Of a stretch of 14,144 bases of DNA, positions 6,805 to 13,977 are shown piece by piece. The notes beneath the pieces were generated by a model. It had not been told where the DNA came from and did not search any database. It saw only the letters and a list, made by a program, of their open reading frames with translations. The translations under genes and the position numbers were made by a program. Origin of the DNA: Acidimicrobiales bacterium (lineage in GTDB: Bacteria; Actinomycetota; Acidimicrobiia; Acidimicrobiales; Palsa-688); contig JAFAWZ010000152.1 in NCBI GenBank assembly GCA_019241495.1, positions 1 through 14,144 of the forward strand. Reading direction: 5' to 3'. Position 1 is the first letter of the stretch. Every line of letters begins with the position of its first letter.

Positions 6805-7530
6805 ATGGGTGAGGAATCTGAACGAACGTCGCTTCCGGTCTTCGAGAGGACGCGCCTCGTCGACAAGGTGACCAAGCATCTGAGAGAGCTCATCATCTCG
6901 CGCGAGATTCCCCCTGGCTCGCAACTGCTGCAGCTCGATCTGGCCAAGACCCTCGGCGTCAGCCGCACGCCCCTTCGAGAGGCGTTTCGCATCCTCGAAC
7001 GAGACGGGTTGGTTCGAATCTCGAATGGCAACCGGACGGTGGAGGTCGTCCGCTGGACACCCGAGGAGCTGCGTGACCTGTACGAGGTGCGAGAGGTGGT
7101 TGACGGTTTGGCAGCCCGCCTGGTTGCCCGCCAGGGGCTCGATGCCGAGCTCGACTCGAACCTCAAGGACGTGTTGGCCCAAATGGAGGAGGCCGTCACC
7201 AAGCGCGACCACACCATGCAGGTCGAGGCCCACGCCGCCTTCCACGCCTTGATCGCGGAGCACTGCGGCAATGGCCGGGTGAGCGCCCTGTTACCCCTCA
7301 TCCGGATGACCAGCTCATCCCTCCACCACGCCGTGGAGCTCGGTTTCACGGACAAGGATGGCGCGGAGAAGGTGCGCCGCCGGTACCTGGATGCGGGCCA
7401 AGACCACCATCGGGCGGTCTACGAGGCGCTGCGCACGGGTGACGAGCGCAAGGCGGAGGAAGTGGCCAGGCGCCACATCCGCGCCACCCTTCGGACCGAC
7501 CTCATCGAGCGGGCTACCCCCGAGAACTGA
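6805..7530 (+). CDS. GntR-family transcriptional regulator, FCD (FadR) type, third copy
   Basis: This is a 241-residue regulator. The winged helix (about 13-82) contains DLAKTLGVSRTPLREAFRIL. The FCD domain has H143-x3-H147, H202 and H224 as likely metal ligands; the first is again His instead of Asp. SNGNRT and EAHAAFH are shared with the tandem pair at 1560-3182, but LHHAVELGF replaces LYLPFI in the ligand domain, so ligand specificity probably differs. The ATG at 6805 has no Shine-Dalgarno, and a very short leader is possible. The gene sits directly upstream of the transporter operon on the same strand, 264 bases away, so it is the best candidate for the local regulator of uptake (inference). 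Confidence 0.92.
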   Translation: MGEESERTSLPVFERTRLVDKVTKHLRELIISREIPPGSQLLQLDLAKTLGVSRTPLREAFRILERDGLVRISNGNRTVEVVRWTPEELRDLYEVREVVDGLAARLVARQGLDAELDSNLKDVLAQMEEAVTKRDHTMQVEAHAAFHALIAEHCGNGRVSALLPLIRMTSSSLHHAVELGFTDKDGAEKVRRRYLDAGQDHHRAVYEALRTGDERKAEEVARRHIRATLRTDLIERATPEN

Positions 7531-7573
7531 GAGCCGTCCCGAGCCCAGTCCTTCATCCATAAGGCCACCCTCA

Positions 7574-7602
7574 TTGACATCGGGCGAAGAGCCGGATTAG
7601 CT
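7574..7602 (+). promoter_or_regulatory. Candidate promoter of the transporter operon
   Basis: A consensus TTGACA (7574-7579) is followed after 17 bases by TTAGCT (7597-7602); TAGCTT one base later also fits TAnnnT. The start would lie near 7609, exactly where the shared word GTCCTGGATTC begins, and the leader to the GTG at 7795 would be about 186 bases long. Confidence 0.5.
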
Positions 7603-7608
7603 TTGAGG

Positions 7609-7619
7609 GTCCTGGATTC
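7609..7619 (+). promoter_or_regulatory. Shared 11-base word GTCCTGGATTC, copy in the transporter leader
   Basis: The same 11 bases occur at 12640-12650 upstream of the second lipoprotein gene. In both places AGCT lies a few bases before it and ATGCAC begins 21-22 bases after its first base. Here it would overlap the predicted transcription start of the transporter operon. Confidence 0.45.
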
Positions 7620-7685
7620 CAAGGGGGAAAATGCACACGCGTCGGGCGTCGGATGTCCGAATCGTTAGATCTGCTCACGGTTATG

Positions 7686-7701
7686 GACATCGCTTGATGT
7701 C
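7686..7701. repeat. GACATC-GCTT-GATGTC inverted repeat in the transporter leader
   Basis: Perfect six-base arms flank a four-base loop. The same hexamer occurs twice more upstream: GACATC at 7576-7581 (overlapping the -35 box) and GATGTC at 7652-7657 (inside the palindrome TCGGATGTCCGA, 7649-7660). Possible regulator sites or a leader hairpin. Confidence 0.4.
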
Positions 7702-7794
7702 GTTGGGAAGCGAAGCCCCCCCTGGCAGTGCAGGTCATGTGAGTAGACCTATTGGAGGCCCGCACCGCGGCCTTCGAAGGGGGAGCCGAAGGCA

Positions 7795-10530
7795 GTGAGT
7801 GATTTCATCAAGTTCTTCTTGCTCGGGCTGGGCTCGGGCGGGGCCTATTCCCTGCTGGCGCTCGGAGTGGTGCTCGTCTACCGGGGCTCCGGGGTGGTCA
7901 ACTTCGCCCACGGCGCCATCGCCCTCTTCGGTGTCTCGGTCTTCTACGAGTTCCGCCACCCCGTCGGCTCCCCGTTGGCCATCATCTTGGGCGTCTTGGC
8001 CTCGGCTCTCCTCGGCGTGCTGATCCAAATGGCGGTCATGAGGCCCATGCGCCGGTCCTCTCCGTTGATGCGCGTCGTGGCCACGTTGGGCGTGCTGTCG
8101 GTACTGCAAGAAGGCGCCATCATCAAGTTCGGCAGCAACCCACTGTTCATACCGGACTTCCTCCCTTCGCATGCCGTGCACTTCTCGAAGCACATCGTCG
8201 TCGGCGAGGACCGGATAATCAACCTTGCTATAGCCGTGGTCCTGACCGTGGGCCTTTGGATCATCTATCGCAAGACCCGGTTCGGGATTGCTACCGCGGC
8301 GCTCGCCGAGAACGAGCGGGCCACCGCCACGCTCGGATGGTCACCCACGATCCTGGCCGTTGGTAACTGGGCGGCTGGCGGTGCCCTCGCCGGGCTGGCC
8401 GGAATACTCCTCGCCCCCATCACGGGTCTGTCCCCGTCCGCCCTCACCCTGGCCGTGGTGCCGGCCCTGGCCGCCGGCTTGCTGGGCGGGTTCTCCTCCT
8501 TCCCCCTGACCATGCTGGGCGGTTTGCTCATCGGGGTCCTGGAGTCGGAAACGACCCGCTACATCACCACGCCCGGATGGCCCACTGCGATCCCGTTCCT
8601 GGCGATCATCGTCCTGCTCGTCTTGCGGGGCCGGGCCCTGCCCCTGCGCAGCCATACTTTCGAGAGGCTGCCCAAGATCGGTTCAGGAAACCTGAAGCTG
8701 GGCGCGCTGCTGATCGGTATGGGGGTGTTCTCGGTCTCACTGGTCGCCTTCTCGGACAACTGGGCAGCTGCCATGTCAACTGCCGCCGTCTACGGCTTCA
8801 TATCGCTGTCTCTCGTCGTGGTCGTCGGGTTCTGCGGCCAGTTGAGCCTGGCGCAGTTCGCCATCGCCGGTATAGGTGCCTTCATATCGACCCGGCTGGC
8901 CGATACGCAGCACCTCGGCTTCCCGCTGGCGTTCCTGATCGGCTTGGCGGCGACCATACCCATCGGGGTGATCGTGGCCATTCCGGCCGTGAGGGTGCGA
9001 GGCGTGAACCTGGCCGTGATCACCCTAGGCCTCGCCGTCGTGGTCAGCGACGTCATCCTGTCGAACTCGGCTTACACCGGAGGGGCCATCCGAGGCACCG
9101 TGGTGAAGCCGGCGTCGGTCTTTGGGCTCAGCGTCTACTCGGTCCTCCATCCGCAACGTTGGGCAGGGGTGGGGCTCGTGCTGTTCATAGTGGCCGGCCT
9201 GATCGTCGCCAACGTGCGAAGAGGGAGAAGCGGCAGGCGGATGATCGCGGTGCGCGACAACGAAAGGGCCGCCGCCAGCCTCGGTGTGAGCGTCATGGGG
9301 ACCAAGCTCTACGCGTTCGCCGTCGGCGCTGGTCTGGCCGCCATCGGCGGCATGCTCCTCGTCTACGCCAACACCAACATCGTCTTCAGTCCCTTCGACG
9401 TCCTCAGCTCGGTCAACGTCCTCCTGATCGCGGTCATCGGCAGCATCGGCTACACGAGCGGCGCGGTCGTTGGCGGTATCGGTAACTCGGGTGGCCCGGC
9501 CCAACAGATCATCTCCCACCTGTTCAAGACCGGCAACTGGTACCTCTTCGTCGCCGGCCTCCTAACCATCACCGTGCTGATCGCCAATCCCGATGGGCTC
9601 ATCAGCCAGCACGCCACCCAGCTGGCGTGGATCCGGGCCCGGCTCGGTTTGAAGCGGCGGGCCGGACGGGTATGGGACCTAGATGTTCCAGAAGGGCTGC
9701 GCAAGGTGGCGCCGAAGAGCCTCGAGGTCGAGGACCTGGGCGTCAGCTTCGGGGGCGTGAAGGCCCTCGACGGCGTCTCCCTCCGGCTCGAGCCCGGACA
9801 GGTGGTCGGGCTGATCGGGCCCAACGGGGCAGGCAAGACGACCTTGATCGACGCCGTCACCGGCTTCATCCGCAACTACCGCGGCACCATCAAGCTCGAT
9901 GGCGTATCCATAAACGGTGACCGGGCCACGACGCGGGCCAGGTCGGGTCTGACCCGCTCCTTCCAGTCGCTCGAGCTGTTCGAGGACCTCTCCGTCGCCG
10001 ACAACCTCCGAGCTGCTGCTGATCCCCAGGATCGCTTGGCCCTGGCCACCGACCTGGTCCGGCCGGGCAAACCGAAGCTCGGCCCCGAGGCCGCGGTCTC
10101 GGTGCGGGAATTCCAGCTGGAGGACTCCCTCAACAGCCTGCCCCGGGAGCTGCCCTACGCCAAGCGGAGGTTGGTCGCCATCGCCCGGGCGGTGGCCAGC
10201 CGGCCATCGGTCCTCTTGTTGGACGAGCCCGCAGCCGGACTCGACACGACCAGCACGGCAGAGCTCTCCCATCTGATCCGCCGTCTGGCGAAGGACTGGG
10301 GCATGGCCATCCTGTTGATCGAGCACGACGTCAACATGGTGCTCAACACCTGCGACGAAGTGGTCGTCTTGCATTTCGGGCAACGGATAGCCAGAGGAAC
10401 CCCAGAGGAGATCCGCCACGACCCGACCGTGATCGAGGCCTACCTGGGCACGACCCCGACGAGCTCACCCACCGCGGTTGGAGCGGGGCCCGAATCTGTC
10501 ACCTCGTCGACGAAGGATGTGGAGCTGTGA
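7795..10530 (+). CDS. LivH-LivM-LivG triple fusion: branched-chain-type ABC importer, two permeases and one ATPase in one chain
   Basis: The 911-residue chain holds a LivH permease (about 1-285, with VNFAHG at 35-40), a LivM permease (about 300-605, with CGQLSLAQFAIAGIGAF) and a LivG ATPase (about 641-885). Each permease has its cytoplasmic coupling segment: AENERATATLGW at 171-182 and VRDNERAAASLGV at 486-498. The ATPase shows Walker A GPNGAGKTT (675-683), Q-loop Q724, Walker B LLLDEP with D810-E811 and switch H844. Its signature is LPYAKRR (786-792), in which the usual Gly is Ala. A Ser/Thr-rich tail of about 25 residues follows. GTG at 7795 begins a normal LivH N-terminus, with AAGGGGGAG (7777-7784) upstream. 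LivF overlaps by four bases. The importer would take a ligand from the two lipoproteins; family membership does not prove amino-acid transport. Confidence 0.95.
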   Translation: MSDFIKFFLLGLGSGGAYSLLALGVVLVYRGSGVVNFAHGAIALFGVSVFYEFRHPVGSPLAIILGVLASALLGVLIQMAVMRPMRRSSPLMRVVATLGVLSVLQEGAIIKFGSNPLFIPDFLPSHAVHFSKHIVVGEDRIINLAIAVVLTVGLWIIYRKTRFGIATAALAENERATATLGWSPTILAVGNWAAGGALAGLAGILLAPITGLSPSALTLAVVPALAAGLLGGFSSFPLTMLGGLLIGVLESETTRYITTPGWPTAIPFLAIIVLLVLRGRALPLRSHTFERLPKIGSGNLKLGALLIGMGVFSVSLVAFSDNWAAAMSTAAVYGFISLSLVVVVGFCGQLSLAQFAIAGIGAFISTRLADTQHLGFPLAFLIGLAATIPIGVIVAIPAVRVRGVNLAVITLGLAVVVSDVILSNSAYTGGAIRGTVVKPASVFGLSVYSVLHPQRWAGVGLVLFIVAGLIVANVRRGRSGRRMIAVRDNERAAASLGVSVMGTKLYAFAVGAGLAAIGGMLLVYANTNIVFSPFDVLSSVNVLLIAVIGSIGYTSGAVVGGIGNSGGPAQQIISHLFKTGNWYLFVAGLLTITVLIANPDGLISQHATQLAWIRARLGLKRRAGRVWDLDVPEGLRKVAPKSLEVEDLGVSFGGVKALDGVSLRLEPGQVVGLIGPNGAGKTTLIDAVTGFIRNYRGTIKLDGVSINGDRATTRARSGLTRSFQSLELFEDLSVADNLRAAADPQDRLALATDLVRPGKPKLGPEAAVSVREFQLEDSLNSLPRELPYAKRRLVAIARAVASRPSVLLLDEPAAGLDTTSTAELSHLIRRLAKDWGMAILLIEHDVNMVLNTCDEVVVLHFGQRIARGTPEEIRHDPTVIEAYLGTTPTSSPTAVGAGPESVTSSTKDVEL

Positions 10531-11288
10531 CCGAAATGGCCGTGGTCGGCGCTCCGAGCCCCAACGGCTCCGGAGCCAATTCGTCCGACCTGATCGAGAC
10601 CCGCGGGCTATCGCTCGGCTACAACAAGATACCGGTAGTCAGGGACCTGGACCTGCATGTCCGCGAGGGCGAGGTGGTGTGCATCCTGGGCGCCAACGGT
10701 GCCGGCAAGACCACCACCATCCTCGGCCTGGCCGGCGAGCTGTCGCCGATGAGCGGTGAGATTCACTGGCTGGGCAAGCCGGTCAAGTCGCCGCTGCACG
10801 TGCGGGCCCGTCAGGGGCTGGCGTTCGTGCCGGAGGAGCGCTCGGTAATATTCGGTTTGAGCGTCTTGGACAACCTGCGGCTCGGCCAGGGAGACGTCGA
10901 TGCCGCGCTCGAGCTGGCTCCGGAGCTGCGCGACATGCGCCACAAGCGAGCCGGCTTGCTCTCCGGGGGCGAGCAGCAGATCCTGACCTTGGCGCGTGCC
11001 CTGGCGTCCAACCCCCGGTTGCTGATCGCCGACGAGCTGTCGCTCGGCTTGGCCCCGCTGGTAGTCGAGCGCTTGCTCCTCGCCGCCCGGCGTGCGGCTG
11101 ATCGAGGCATCGGCGTCCTACTGGTCGAGCAACACATCCGAAGCGCTCTCGCGGTAGCCGATCGGGCCCTGGTCCTGCGCCGCGGCCAAGTGGTGCTGCA
11201 GGGTACCGCCGCCGAGCTGTCGTCGCGTACCGCCGAGATAGAGGCGAGCTACATGACGGCGGGACCCGACGAGGACGAGACCGACTAG
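10527..11288 (+). CDS. LivF-type ABC transporter ATP-binding protein
   Basis: This 253-residue ATPase is the second nucleotide-binding subunit of the importer. It has Walker A GANGAGKTT (55-63), a VPEER segment at 101-105 where many ABC proteins have the Q-loop Gln (Glu here is usual for LivF), a canonical signature LSGGEQ (145-150), Walker B LLIADE (165-170), the LivF-type D-loop SLGLAP and switch H203. An N-terminal extension of about 20 residues and an acidic C-terminal end are visible. The GTG start overlaps the fusion gene's TGA (GTGA, 10527-10530), so the two are translationally coupled and should be made in equal amounts. With the fused LivG it gives the usual pair of different ATPase subunits. 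Confidence 0.95.
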   Translation: MTEMAVVGAPSPNGSGANSSDLIETRGLSLGYNKIPVVRDLDLHVREGEVVCILGANGAGKTTTILGLAGELSPMSGEIHWLGKPVKSPLHVRARQGLAFVPEERSVIFGLSVLDNLRLGQGDVDAALELAPELRDMRHKRAGLLSGGEQQILTLARALASNPRLLIADELSLGLAPLVVERLLLAARRAADRGIGVLLVEQHIRSALAVADRALVLRRGQVVLQGTAAELSSRTAEIEASYMTAGPDEDETD

Positions 11289-11289
11289 G

Positions 11290-11307
11290 GCGCTCCAACT
11301 GGAACGC
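11290..11307. terminator. Possible small bidirectional terminator between convergent genes
   Basis: The 31-base gap between LivF and the minus-strand acyl-CoA dehydrogenase contains GCGCTCC-AACT-GGAACGC, a seven-base-pair stem with one mismatch. It is the only hairpin in the gap and has no T-tract; the call rests mainly on position. Confidence 0.35.
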
Positions 11308-11319
11308 GCTGGGCCGGGG

Positions 11320-12585
11320 CTACCTCTGCGTCCCCACCTTCAATTCGCGGAAGGGCATGTCGCGATCGACCTGCGGCTCCTTGGGCAGCCCGAGGACCCG
11401 CTCCCCGATGATGTTGCGCTGGATCTCGTTGGTCCCGCCGCCGATTGTGATGATGAACGGCGACATGGCACCGCGGGCCCACGCATCGCCCTCAGGATCG
11501 TCACTCGCCCACGCCTGGGCTGAGACCCCGGCGATGGACGTGCCCGCATCGGCCGCGGCTTGGAGCACCTCGGCGCTGAGCAGCTTGGCTATCGATCCTT
11601 CGGGTCCGGGTGTCCGGCCCGCCTTGACAGCGTCCTGGGTGCGTTGGCGAACGAAACCGAGCACCCGGGCGAGGGTGTACACCCGGGCCAGGCGTTGGCG
11701 CACCACCGGGTCCTTGGTGGTGCCCATCCGCTCCGCCAAGGCCAGCACGTTGGAGAAGCTGCCCGCGGTGACGTCGTTGCCGCCCCCAGCCGCACCGATG
11801 GCGACGCGCTCGTTCATCAACATGGTCACAGCCGCGTTCCAGCCGCCGTTGACCTCGCCGATCACGCTGTCTATCGGGATCCGGGCCCCGTCGAAGAAAA
11901 CCTCGTTGAACTGAGCCTCACCCGTGATCTGCCGCAAGGGCTTGACCGTCACCCCGTTGATCCTCATGTCGAGGATGAACATGGTGAGGCCCTGGTGCTT
12001 GGGAGCGTCGGGATCGGTGCGGGCCAGCAGCGCGCCGAAATCGGCCCGATGCGCCCCACTGGTCCAGACCTTCTGGCCGTCGATCACCCATTCGTCGCCG
12101 TCGCGGACAGCCCGAGTCTGCAGGCTGGCCACGTCGGATCCGGCGCCCGGCTCCGAGAACAGCTGGCACCAAGTGTCCTGCCCCCGGAGCATGCGGGGCA
12201 GGTAGGTCGACTTCTGATCTTCGCTGCCCAGCTGGGCGATGGTCGGGCCGACCATCCCGAAGGCGATGTTGAAAAAGTTCGTGCCGAGCTCGTAACCACG
12301 CGCTTCTTCGGCGAAGATCCTCAGGTACTCGCTGGGCAATCCCTGCCCGCCGTACTCCCGGGACCAGGTCAAACCAGCCAATCCCGCGTCGAAGAGGGAA
12401 GCCTGGAGCACCCGCGCCCGGGCGAGGGCCTCCATCTCCGCCTCGCGGTCGAACCTTCTTCCCCGGCGCTGCTCCTTGGCCTCTACCTTTCGTGCATATT
12501 CGGCGAGCCACGCCCTGACGCGCTCCCTGAATCGTCCTGGTTCAGGCGCCGCCGCCACTCCCGCTATTCTGGAAACCGAGGTCAC
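11320..12585 (-). CDS. Acyl-CoA dehydrogenase family protein (FadE-like)
   Basis: This 421-residue flavoprotein would oxidise an acyl-CoA to its 2-enoyl-CoA and pass electrons to ETF. Visible family signatures are QLFSEPGAGSDVASLQT (141-157), the FAD-binding WVIDGQKVWTSGAH (166-179) and the C-terminal GGGTNEIQRNIIGERVLGLP (382-401). The MCAD-type catalytic Glu (in YEGT) is replaced by Gly in IGGGT, but E259 in LMNERVAIG occupies the position of the alternative base used by isovaleryl-CoA dehydrogenase, so the protein is probably active. The GTG at 12585 gives a normal N-terminus, although no close Shine-Dalgarno is seen. It is divergent from the second lipoprotein gene over 128 bases with a symmetric element between, and convergent with LivF. 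Confidence 0.92.
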   Translation of the reverse strand: MTSVSRIAGVAAAPEPGRFRERVRAWLAEYARKVEAKEQRRGRRFDREAEMEALARARVLQASLFDAGLAGLTWSREYGGQGLPSEYLRIFAEEARGYELGTNFFNIAFGMVGPTIAQLGSEDQKSTYLPRMLRGQDTWCQLFSEPGAGSDVASLQTRAVRDGDEWVIDGQKVWTSGAHRADFGALLARTDPDAPKHQGLTMFILDMRINGVTVKPLRQITGEAQFNEVFFDGARIPIDSVIGEVNGGWNAAVTMLMNERVAIGAAGGGNDVTAGSFSNVLALAERMGTTKDPVVRQRLARVYTLARVLGFVRQRTQDAVKAGRTPGPEGSIAKLLSAEVLQAAADAGTSIAGVSAQAWASDDPEGDAWARGAMSPFIITIGGGTNEIQRNIIGERVLGLPKEPQVDRDMPFRELKVGTQR

Positions 12586-12625
12586 CGCTTTACAATCCTC
12601 GACACGCCCGAAGCGTACCAGTTCC

Positions 12626-12650
12626 CCAGGACCAGCTAAGTCCTGGATTC
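12626..12650. promoter_or_regulatory. Operator-like inverted repeat between acyl-CoA dehydrogenase and second lipoprotein genes
   Basis: CCAGGAC-CAGCTAA-GTCCTGG (12626-12646) is a perfect inverted repeat with seven-base arms and a seven-base spacer. Its right arm opens GTCCTGGATTC (12640-12650), the 11-base word also found at 7609-7619. It lies 40 bases upstream of the GTG of one gene and 67 bases upstream of the TTG of the other, so one bound dimer could control both. Confidence 0.55.
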
Positions 12651-12713
12651 ACGGGATTGCATGCACTAACCTTTCGCAGACTAACGAAAAAACCTATAGA
12701 CCAGGGGGACAGA

Positions 12714-13949
12714 TTGAAGAACAAGTCATTCGGCGTGATCGTCGCCAGCTTCGTGCTGCTCGGGCTGGGCCTCGCCGCCTGCAGCTCGAGCAAGAGCCAC
12801 ACCACTACCCCGACGACGGGAGGTAGCGGCGGCGGAGCGACTGGCACTCCTCTCAAGATAGCGACCATCGCTGACACTGACACCGAAGTTGGCCCGGACA
12901 ACCTGAACGGGCTCAAGATCGGGATCGCCGCGGTCAACGCGGCCGGCGGGGTCAACGGTCATCCCCTCGAGCTCTCACAGTGCACCGAACCCGGCGATGC
13001 CAACCAGGCCACCACGTGCGCCCGCAACGATGTTTCGGATTCGAGCGTCCTGGCCGTAGTGGGCACGGGCACTACCTATGGCGACAATGTCGATCCCCTC
13101 TTTACTGCGGCCGGGCTGGCCAGCGTGGGCAACTCGGATTTCACCCCATCCGACTTTTCCTGCACGGTCTGCTTCACGCTCAGCCCAGGTGACTTCGGCT
13201 CGGTGGGCTCCTCTCTCGCCGCCATCAAGCTGCTGGGAGCCAAGAAGATCGGCGTTCCCTATATAGACGTGCCCGCCGGGGCGAGCCTGGTACCGCTGGT
13301 CGGCGGCCTGGCGGCACCGCTGGGTGGCAAGACGGTGGGTGCCATACCCATTGCGCCCACGGCTGCGGACGTGACCCCGCAAGCGGCCGCCGAGGGAGCC
13401 GCCCAGCCCGATGCCATCATCGACGGCCTTACCACCGAGCTGTTCTCCAAGTTCATCCACTCCTACCGCCAGCAGGGCTTCAACACGCCGATCCTGCCTT
13501 CTGGAGGCGTTTACGACGCCCAGGGCGTGCAGACCCAGCTGTCGGGAGTGAACAGCAACATCTATATCGTGGCCGAGTACAACTACTCCTCGCCCGCCTA
13601 CCAACAGTTCCTCAACGACAAGCAGAAGTACGATGCGAGCTACGGGAACCACGATGACGAGGTGTTGCGCGGCTACCTGGCCGCCAAGCTGTTCGCCTAC
13701 GCGGCAGGGCACGCGGCCTCGATGACCCGCGATGGAATCCTTGCGGAGATGAAGTCGCTGAACGCCTATTCGACGGGTGGGCTGCTACCGCCCGTCAACT
13801 ACAGCACGCCGCAGACCGAGTTCGGTGGCAAGGCCCCGGCGGTTTACACCTCCTGGGTGTGGCTGTACAAGTACGACAACGGCAAGCTCGATCCCGTTGG
13901 TAGCAACCAAGCGGTCGACGTGTTCACTGGCGCCTTCGTGAGCTCGTGA
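12714..13949 (+). CDS. Liv-type ABC transporter substrate-binding lipoprotein (second copy)
   Basis: This is a 411-residue type I binding protein. TTG at 12714 is chosen because AGGGGGA (12703-12709) lies five bases before it and the product then begins with a normal lipoprotein signal MKNKSFGVIV..., with lipobox LAAC and lipidated C23; a longer in-frame reading from 12657 would add 19 residues ahead of the signal. A Thr/Gly-rich linker (24-45) follows. C90/C102 fit the LivK-type disulfide and C150-T-V-C153 repeats the extra pair of the first copy. The two copies have nearly equal length and match through most of the ligand domain, including YRQQGF and SGVNSNIYI. It lies 1.4 kb downstream of LivF and only 28 bases upstream of a second crotonase gene, so it may be co-transcribed with it. 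Confidence 0.93.
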   Translation: MKNKSFGVIVASFVLLGLGLAACSSSKSHTTTPTTGGSGGGATGTPLKIATIADTDTEVGPDNLNGLKIGIAAVNAAGGVNGHPLELSQCTEPGDANQATTCARNDVSDSSVLAVVGTGTTYGDNVDPLFTAAGLASVGNSDFTPSDFSCTVCFTLSPGDFGSVGSSLAAIKLLGAKKIGVPYIDVPAGASLVPLVGGLAAPLGGKTVGAIPIAPTAADVTPQAAAEGAAQPDAIIDGLTTELFSKFIHSYRQQGFNTPILPSGGVYDAQGVQTQLSGVNSNIYIVAEYNYSSPAYQQFLNDKQKYDASYGNHDDEVLRGYLAAKLFAYAAGHAASMTRDGILAEMKSLNAYSTGGLLPPVNYSTPQTEFGGKAPAVYTSWVWLYKYDNGKLDPVGSNQAVDVFTGAFVSS

Positions 13950-13977
13950 TCCATTTGTCCTCGACCGAGCCGCTCCG

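Noticed and set aside
7631..7798. Amino-acid attenuation peptide for the Liv operon
   Set aside because: The 55-codon leader frame has no run of Leu, Ile or Val codons, and no clear terminator/antiterminator pair is visible.
8577..9485. Plus-strand open frame of about 300 codons inside the LivHMG fusion in another frame
   Set aside because: The Arg- and Gly-rich translation is a shadow; the membrane-protein frame is uninterrupted and full of family motifs.
11560..12639. Plus-strand open frame of about 360 codons opposite the acyl-CoA dehydrogenase
   Set aside because: It lies wholly over a gene with clear acyl-CoA dehydrogenase motifs, and its own translation shows no recognisable domain.
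12667..12700. TAACCT or TATAGA as -10 box of the second lipoprotein promoter
   Set aside because: TATAGA would place the start inside the Shine-Dalgarno, and neither has a convincing -35 at the right spacing, so no promoter is called.
12657..12713. Upstream in-frame start for the second lipoprotein
   Set aside because: It would add 19 charged residues before a perfect lipoprotein signal peptide, whereas TTG at 12714 has a well-spaced AGGGGGA.
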